DNA of 9,259 nt. Source: a bacterium (GTDB taxonomy: Bacteria > Latescibacterota > UBA2968). Below, one piece after another: positions 5,426-9,259 of the stretch. The notes under the pieces are model-generated. The model made no database searches. It worked only from the letters and a program-made list of their open reading frames with translations, and had not been told where the DNA came from. How positions within the stretch are numbered: position 1 is the stretch's first letter; every line of letters begins with the position of its first letter. Both the position numbers and the translations under genes were made by a program. The stretch covers positions 1 to 9,259 of the forward strand of contig JAPUJS010000222.1 of the NCBI GenBank assembly GCA_027296045.1, in the 5' to 3' direction.

Positions 5426-6235
5426 CTAATCGTTTAAAACTTCAACGGTACGGCCTTCTTCGGCGACCAGTGCCGTAAAGGTTTCAAGGGCGTTGTTTAA
5501 AAGCGTCTGGGCGGCGGCTTCGTCTTCTCCTCTGACGACGATATCGACAGGGAGGCGCTGGCCGTCGTCTGTTTTTTCGCGGAGGGAAACGTAGGATTTG
5601 ACATAGGTGTCGGGGTGGTTTTGCATCACTTTGTGGATGATGGGGCCGACTGTCGATTCGGGCAGGTTGACGACGACGCGCAGGAGGACGCGGTTGCCAG
5701 TATAAAGTTCGGCGACGGCGCTTTCGATGGACTGCGTAAACAAGGCCTGGACCTCTCTGGGGGGGCCGGGAAGATTGAAAATGGTGGTATCCCCAATTTG
5801 GGTTTCTACGCAGGGGGCAACACCTGCCGGATTGGGGTGCACGGTGGAACCCTCAGGAGATGTGGCCATTTTGACCAGGCCGGGGTTGACGTCTTCGCGG
5901 CGTTCGATGTTGCGGACTTTCATGTGGGCTTCGATAAGCGACTCATTGACAATGACATCGACCCCTTTGAGCTTGGCAATGGCTTCGACGGTGAGGTCAT
6001 CGGGCGTGGGTCCAAGGCCGCCCGTGGTGATGATGACCCGTGTTTTTCGGTCGATGGCATCTTGAAGGACGGTTCCGATCTCGTCAATTGCGTCATCCAG
6101 AATCACAATGCGTCGGATGTGACCCCCCTGGGCGGCGATCTGTTGGGACATCCAGAAGGAATTGGAATCTTGAATCTGACCCATCAGGAGTTCGGTTCCA
6201 ATGGCATAGAGTTCGACAGCAGGCAGAGAAGACAT
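5426..6235 (-). CDS. Short CinA-like protein (MoaB/Mog-fold plus KH-like domain, no amidase domain)
   Basis: The 269-residue protein corresponds to the N-terminal COG1058 part of competence/damage-inducible protein CinA. Motifs are AIGTELLMGQIQDSN (residues 11-25), TTGGLGPTPDDLT (70-82) and FNLPGPPREV (153-162), followed by a KH-like region (about 185-265). The C-terminal nicotinamide-mononucleotide amidase (PncC) domain of full-length CinA, which brings the family to about 400 residues, is absent. The chain ends naturally at a TAG. COG1058 domains of some CinA proteins hydrolyse ADP-ribose, so a nucleotide or cofactor clean-up role is plausible. The frame is open to an ATG at 6349, inside the preceding gene. 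The ATG at 6235 is chosen because it has its own ribosome site and begins just before the conserved domain. It lies 25 nt after the MDR gene and 12 nt before the tautomerase. Confidence 0.87.
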   Translation of the reverse strand: MSSLPAVELYAIGTELLMGQIQDSNSFWMSQQIAAQGGHIRRIVILDDAIDEIGTVLQDAIDRKTRVIITTGGLGPTPDDLTVEAIAKLKGVDVIVNESLIEAHMKVRNIERREDVNPGLVKMATSPEGSTVHPNPAGVAPCVETQIGDTTIFNLPGPPREVQALFTQSIESAVAELYTGNRVLLRVVVNLPESTVGPIIHKVMQNHPDTYVKSYVSLREKTDDGQRLPVDIVVRGEDEAAAQTLLNNALETFTALVAEEGRTVEVLND

Positions 6236-6239
6236 AAGA

Positions 6240-6247
6240 CCCTCTTT
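6240..6247 (-). promoter_or_regulatory. Ribosome-binding site fixing the CinA-like start
   Basis: AAAGAGGG on the minus strand ends 4 nt before the ATG at 6235. It lies in the short gap after the preceding stop codon, arguing against the 38-codon upstream extension that would overlap the dehydrogenase gene. Confidence 0.6.
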
Positions 6248-6260
6248 GAATAACCGTTCT

Positions 6261-7316
6261 TTAAGAAGCGGTTTCGTCGATTGTGATAATTGTTTTGACA
6301 GATTCCTGGGCTTCTGCAACCATTGCGAACCCCGCCCCCGTTTCTTCAAGCGAAAAACGGTGGGTGACCAGCTTTTCGGCTGTGACGGCCCCTAAAGCGA
6401 CGATGTCGAGCGCTTCACGCGTATCGGGGGGGCCGCAAGAATAGCTGGTGGTGATACTGATGTCTTTGAAGTAAAGGTCGTAGGGACAGATGGACCAGGT
6501 TTGTCCGGACTCTGTGGGGGTGAAAAGAAGGAGGGTGCCGCCGATGCCGACAGCATTCAGGCCCGCTTCCATTGCGGGGATCGCACCTGGACCGACGACA
6601 ACAAGGTCCGCCATCTGGCCAGCGGTCGCATCGGAGACGGCCTGGGTCAGATCGGTTTCATCGACGTTGACTGCGACATCGGCCCCTAACTCGAGGGCTT
6701 TTTGGAGGCGGTAGGGAACGCGGTCGGCTGTGATGACGGTGCGGGCACCGTAGTGGCGGGCGACGAGGGCGAGGATCTGGCCCATAAAGCCCAGGCCGAT
6801 GATGAGAACGTGGTCGCCGTGTTGCATCCGAGCGCGGCGTCGGAGGGCCTGGACGGCGCAGGCGGTGGGTTCGACAAAAACGCCGTCTTCAAAGGACAGG
6901 GTGTCGGGGAGTTTCAGGGCATCGATGCGGAGGTTGTGGGCAGGCACCCGGATGTATTCGGCCATGCCGCCGGGGTCCAGGTTGGACGCCTTCCAGGTAG
7001 GGCACATAGAATAGTTGCCGCGCAGGCAATACCGACAGACCATGCAGGGAGCATGGTGGTGCATAAAAATTCGGTCCCCGGGGGCAAAGCCCTCCACTTC
7101 GGGACCGATTTGGACAATGGTGCCGGCCGGCTCGTGGCCCAGCACAATGGGGGCTTTTCGGCGAATGTACCAGGGCAGGGTGTCGCTGGTGCAGATGCCG
7201 CAGGCGGCGGTTTGGACCAGGGCGTCTCCGGGTTCGATCTGCGGTACGGGGACGTTTTCGATCCGCACATCGCCAAAATCATAGATGCGGGCAACCCGCA
7301 TCTCCTGTGGGATCAT
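6261..7316 (-). CDS. Zinc-dependent MDR-family dehydrogenase, NAD-type fingerprint
   Basis: The 351-residue protein is a medium-chain alcohol/polyol dehydrogenase. Catalytic-zinc residues are C42 (GICTSD), H61-E62 (GHEPAG) and E149 (FVEP). The structural-zinc cysteines C91, C94, C97 and C105 are all present. The Rossmann loop is GLGFMG (174-179), and D198 in TADRVPYRL is at the end of the second strand, which normally selects NAD(H). The closest familiar groups are sorbitol, threonine and related dehydrogenases, and the substrate cannot be assigned. The ATG at 7316 overlaps the stop of the preceding dehydrogenase (ATGA), implying translational coupling. A later ATG five codons in has AGGAG directly abutting it, which is too close. 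It is second in a four-gene operon. Confidence 0.9.
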   Translation of the reverse strand: MIPQEMRVARIYDFGDVRIENVPVPQIEPGDALVQTAACGICTSDTLPWYIRRKAPIVLGHEPAGTIVQIGPEVEGFAPGDRIFMHHHAPCMVCRYCLRGNYSMCPTWKASNLDPGGMAEYIRVPAHNLRIDALKLPDTLSFEDGVFVEPTACAVQALRRRARMQHGDHVLIIGLGFMGQILALVARHYGARTVITADRVPYRLQKALELGADVAVNVDETDLTQAVSDATAGQMADLVVVGPGAIPAMEAGLNAVGIGGTLLLFTPTESGQTWSICPYDLYFKDISITTSYSCGPPDTREALDIVALGAVTAEKLVTHRFSLEETGAGFAMVAEAQESVKTIITIDETAS

Positions 7317-8374
7317 CCTGCCTTCCCCGTTTCGGGTTCGGTATCGGGGGGCACGACGTTGAATTTGATGCCGGAGCCTTTTTGAATGAGCGTGTCAAAC
7401 ACCTGTTTGAGGTCCGATAGGGAATACGTGCCTGAAATGAGGCCGTTGACCCGAATTTTTTTATCTACCAGAAGCTGGTAGGCTTTTTTGACAGCGGCCC
7501 GGGTGTAGTGAAAAACCCCCTTTAAGGTAATCTGGTCATAGTGGAGGCGGTAGGTGTCGAAGGAGGCCTGGGTCCCGGAAGGCAAACCGCCAAACAGGAT
7601 GACCGTGCCACCCCGGCGGGCCAGGCTGGGCGCAGCTTCCCAAACGGCGAGTTGGCCGGTGCATTCGATGACGACATCTGCGCCCAGGCCTTCGGTCAGG
7701 TCCATTATTTTTTCATAGGTGTTTTCTATATTGGCATCGATGGCTACATCTGCGCCCAGGGCTCTGGCAAGCTTCAATCGGTTTTCGCGATGACCGGCCA
7801 CCACAATGCGACCGGCACCCAGGACCCGGGCGACCATGATGTGGAGCAGTCCGATGGCACCGGCTCCAATGACAAGCACCGTATCGGTGGCCTGGACATT
7901 AACCTGATCCATGCCGTATACAACACAGGAGAGGGGTTCTAGCATGGCCGCCTCTCCATAGGTGAGGTGTTCGGGTTTTTTGAACATGTTGTGTTGCACA
8001 ATGTGGGCGGGCACCCGAACGTATTCGGCATAGGCACCGTGGACCATGTTTTCGATGGCCCAGTTGCACAGGTTTTCCAGGTCTTTTTTGCAGTAGACAC
8101 ACTCACCGCAGGGGGCGGTGGGTGCTGTCATGATCTGATCGCCCACTTTGAAGTCGGTAACTCCGTCTCCGATTTCGAAAATGTCGCCGGAAAATTCGTG
8201 TCCGAGGGGGGTGGGGGTTGGGATTTTGGGATGCCCGCGTCGGAAGGTTTTCAGATCGGTCCCACAGGTGAGGGCCGCCCGGATGCGGACAATGACCTCG
8301 CCGGGGCCGGCTTTGGGGATTTCGATATCCCGAAGCTCAAGGCGGCCCGGTTCTAGTAGTAGGGATGCCAGCAT
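7313..8374 (-). CDS. Zinc-dependent MDR-family dehydrogenase, NADP-like fingerprint
   Basis: The 353-residue protein is a second medium-chain dehydrogenase, clearly divergent from its neighbour. Zinc ligands are complete: catalytic C37 (LTCGTD), H59-E60 (GHEFSG) and E146 (MLEP), and structural C89, C92, C95 and C103. The nucleotide loop is GAGAIG (170-175). At the end of strand 2 the usual aspartate is replaced in VVAGHRENRL, giving Gly-His-Arg (194-196), a pattern that accommodates the NADP(H) phosphate. Family resemblance is to threonine/sorbitol-type dehydrogenases, with unknown substrate. It is the first gene of the operon and overlaps the next by 4 nt. The only upstream Shine-Dalgarno-like element (GGGAG) is about 12 nt before the ATG, so initiation may be moderate. 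The last dozen or so residues form a Pro/Glu-rich tail. Confidence 0.9.
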   Translation of the reverse strand: MLASLLLEPGRLELRDIEIPKAGPGEVIVRIRAALTCGTDLKTFRRGHPKIPTPTPLGHEFSGDIFEIGDGVTDFKVGDQIMTAPTAPCGECVYCKKDLENLCNWAIENMVHGAYAEYVRVPAHIVQHNMFKKPEHLTYGEAAMLEPLSCVVYGMDQVNVQATDTVLVIGAGAIGLLHIMVARVLGAGRIVVAGHRENRLKLARALGADVAIDANIENTYEKIMDLTEGLGADVVIECTGQLAVWEAAPSLARRGGTVILFGGLPSGTQASFDTYRLHYDQITLKGVFHYTRAAVKKAYQLLVDKKIRVNGLISGTYSLSDLKQVFDTLIQKGSGIKFNVVPPDTEPETGKAG

Positions 8375-8431
8375 ACTGTTCTGTTTCTCCCGTAATGAAA
8401 AAAAATATCATTTAAGGATGATTGGCATCAA

Positions 8432-8460
8432 AATGTAAGCTAATATTTGCAGATTTGCAA
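8432..8460 (-). promoter_or_regulatory. Candidate promoter of the dehydrogenase operon, overlapped by a direct repeat
   Basis: TTGCAA (8460-8455) and TACATT (8437-8432) on the minus strand are 17 nt apart, each matching four of six consensus bases. Transcription would begin near 8425, about 50 nt before the first start codon. Two copies of TGCAAAT (8459-8453 and 8451-8445) lie 8 nt apart, start to start, across the -35 box and upstream spacer. That is a position where a regulator could block RNA polymerase. Confidence 0.4.
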
Positions 8461-8473
8461 CATCTTTGTGCTG

Positions 8474-8527
8474 GGTAAATCGGGACAGGGTTTCTGAAAA
8501 AAGGGGTAGGCTGACTGGGGATTTACC
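8474..8527. repeat. 8-bp inverted repeat upstream of the dehydrogenase operon
   Basis: GGTAAATC (8474-8481) and GATTTACC (8520-8527) are perfect inverted copies separated by 38 nt. They lie between the propeller-gene terminator and the operon promoter, so the pair would not be in the operon mRNA as predicted. It could be a two-site operator or chance. No target-site duplication or transposon end features are visible. Confidence 0.35.
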
Positions 8528-8531
8528 GTAC

Positions 8532-8573
8532 AAAATAAAAAACGGACCGTGCGGTTTTTCATGCACGGCCCGT
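8532..8573 (-). terminator. Intrinsic terminator of the beta-propeller gene
   Basis: On the minus strand ACGGGCCGTGC and GCACGGTCCGT form an 11-bp stem with one G-T pair around a 10-nt loop, followed by TTTTTATTTTG. It begins about 15 nt after the TAA at 8588. It isolates the upstream gene from the dehydrogenase operon. Confidence 0.9.
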
Positions 8574-8587
8574 TCAGGTTGAGGCAC

Positions 8588-9259
8588 TTAAAAGACAACG
8601 ATTTCAGGCCACACAACCCGTGGCAACGCCGGTTTGCCTGCACCAAATTCGATAGCGACCGGCAGGATGAAGCCTCTGAGCGGGCCCAGGTTGGTATTTT
8701 CTTCCAGATCGACTAGAAATACCTGGAGGTTCGGATTGGGGCTGGTGAGATCGAATGTTTCGGAACCGGCTATGTAGGCGGTTTTACCATCAGGGGAGAT
8801 GCTGATTGTGCCGATTTGTGCACCGATTAATATTTCGCCTATTTTTGTGAATGTCGCTGTATCGATAATCCAGAGGACTCCGGAAAACACGAATTGCGAT
8901 ATGGGGTCCGGAAGAATTCGGCTGACGGCTGCATAAAGACGCGTGCCATCCTGTGAAAGGGCTACGTCCTCAGCCCTTCTGCTGACATCGGTGGGTTCAC
9001 CTACTTCTAAGGAATCGGTCAGGACTTTTGAGGCCAGGTCCAGGGCCGCGATGCGAGGAGAAATCTCGCTGTTTAAATAAAGCTTCTGGCCATCTTGAGA
9101 GAGGGTGATCCTGTGGGGCCGGAAGCCAGGTACAGGAATGCCCTCAATTCGGGTTTGGCTGATGGGTTCAATAACGGATAAATCCTCTGACCCGAAGCCA
9201 TGTGCGACGTAGATTGTTTTGCCGTCGGGCGTGATTTCAATATCGTTGGGCAACGGAGG
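8588..9259 (-). CDS. Beta-propeller protein, YVTN/YncE-like (N-terminus outside window)
   Basis: Reading in from the right edge gives 223 residues ending at TAA, so only the C-terminal part is present. A TTG at 9253 could be read as a start, but it is preceded by in-frame codons (Pro-Pro) and falls in the middle of a repeat, so an internal leucine is more likely. The motif S/T-P/Q-DG-x-x-hydrophobic-Y occurs four times (TPDG about 10, SQDG 54, SQDG 102, SPDG 155 from the edge), with spacing of 44-53 residues, each followed by strand patterns such as IYVAHG or AYIAG. This is the blade repeat of seven-bladed surface or periplasmic propellers of the YVTN/lactonase-like class. Substrate, ligand and any signal peptide cannot be seen. 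The last 25 residues are proline-rich and lack the blade motif. Confidence 0.8.
   Translation of the reverse strand, partial: PPLPNDIEITPDGKTIYVAHGFGSEDLSVIEPISQTRIEGIPVPGFRPHRITLSQDGQKLYLNSEISPRIAALDLASKVLTDSLEVGEPTDVSRRAEDVALSQDGTRLYAAVSRILPDPISQFVFSGVLWIIDTATFTKIGEILIGAQIGTISISPDGKTAYIAGSETFDLTSPNPNLQVFLVDLEENTNLGPLRGFILPVAIEFGAGKPALPRVVWPEIVVF

Noticed and set aside
6236..6349. N-terminal extension of the CinA-like protein
   Set aside because: The extra 38 residues are low-complexity, basic and overlap the preceding gene, while a ribosome site precedes the ATG at 6235.
6702..7385. Plus-strand open frame opposite the second dehydrogenase
   Set aside because: Glycine-rich translation without domains; the minus strand has all zinc ligands and the Rossmann motif.
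8440..8646. Small minus-strand frame overlapping the propeller end and its terminator
   Set aside because: It contains the terminator hairpin and promoter repeats and has no coding signature.
9251..9253. TTG as a start codon for the propeller gene
   Set aside because: Open frame continues to the window edge and the codon lies inside a blade repeat, so the gene most likely begins beyond the window.

Overview
The window is a compact, almost fully coding bacterial stretch. All nine genes I can support lie on the minus strand, so the transcripts read from high to low coordinates. The DNA is moderately GC-rich, genes are tightly packed, and AAGGAG-type ribosome sites are common. The malate dehydrogenase resembles the Bacteroidota-type enzyme as I remember it. 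The combination of a large periplasmic TPR protein, Zn-dependent MDR dehydrogenases, a DapA-superfamily lyase and a cog3964 amidohydrolase would fit an FCB-group or related candidate-phylum heterotroph. That taxonomic guess is inference only.

Right to left (direction of transcription): (i) 9259-8588 is the C-terminal part of a beta-propeller (YVTN/YncE-like) protein, closed by a strong intrinsic terminator at 8573-8532. (ii) A promoter region at about 8530-8425, with inverted and direct repeats, leads into a four-gene operon. Its genes are a Zn-dependent MDR dehydrogenase with an NADP-like fingerprint (8374-7313), a second MDR dehydrogenase with an NAD-like fingerprint joined by an ATGA overlap (7316-6261), a short CinA-type protein lacking the amidase domain (6235-5426), and a 4-oxalocrotonate-tautomerase-family protein (5413-5228). 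A terminator with T-tracts on both strands ends it (5209-5173). (iii) A second unit begins with a roughly 140-nt leader that can fold, then a DapA/NanA-superfamily lyase with a remodelled active site (4993-4076), followed after 10 nt by a single-domain response regulator (4065-3715). (iv) A near-consensus sigma-70 promoter at 3638-3609 drives a secreted TPR protein (3517-2294). A hairpin separates it from malate dehydrogenase (2191-1181), which ends in a clear terminator (1160-1123). (v) The last gene is a cog3964/EF_0837-type metal-dependent amidohydrolase (1052 to beyond the left edge), cut off by the window end.

The two dehydrogenases, the tautomerase, the lyase-fold protein, the amidohydrolase and malate dehydrogenase together suggest breakdown of a hydroxylated or acylated organic acid, polyol or aromatic-derived compound feeding central carbon metabolism. 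The substrate cannot be read from the sequence. I see no mobile element, CRISPR array, tRNA or rRNA. The less ordinary points are the foldable leader before the lyase gene, that protein's altered catalytic motifs, the cofactor split between the two fused-overlap dehydrogenases, and a receiver-only regulator inside an otherwise metabolic unit.
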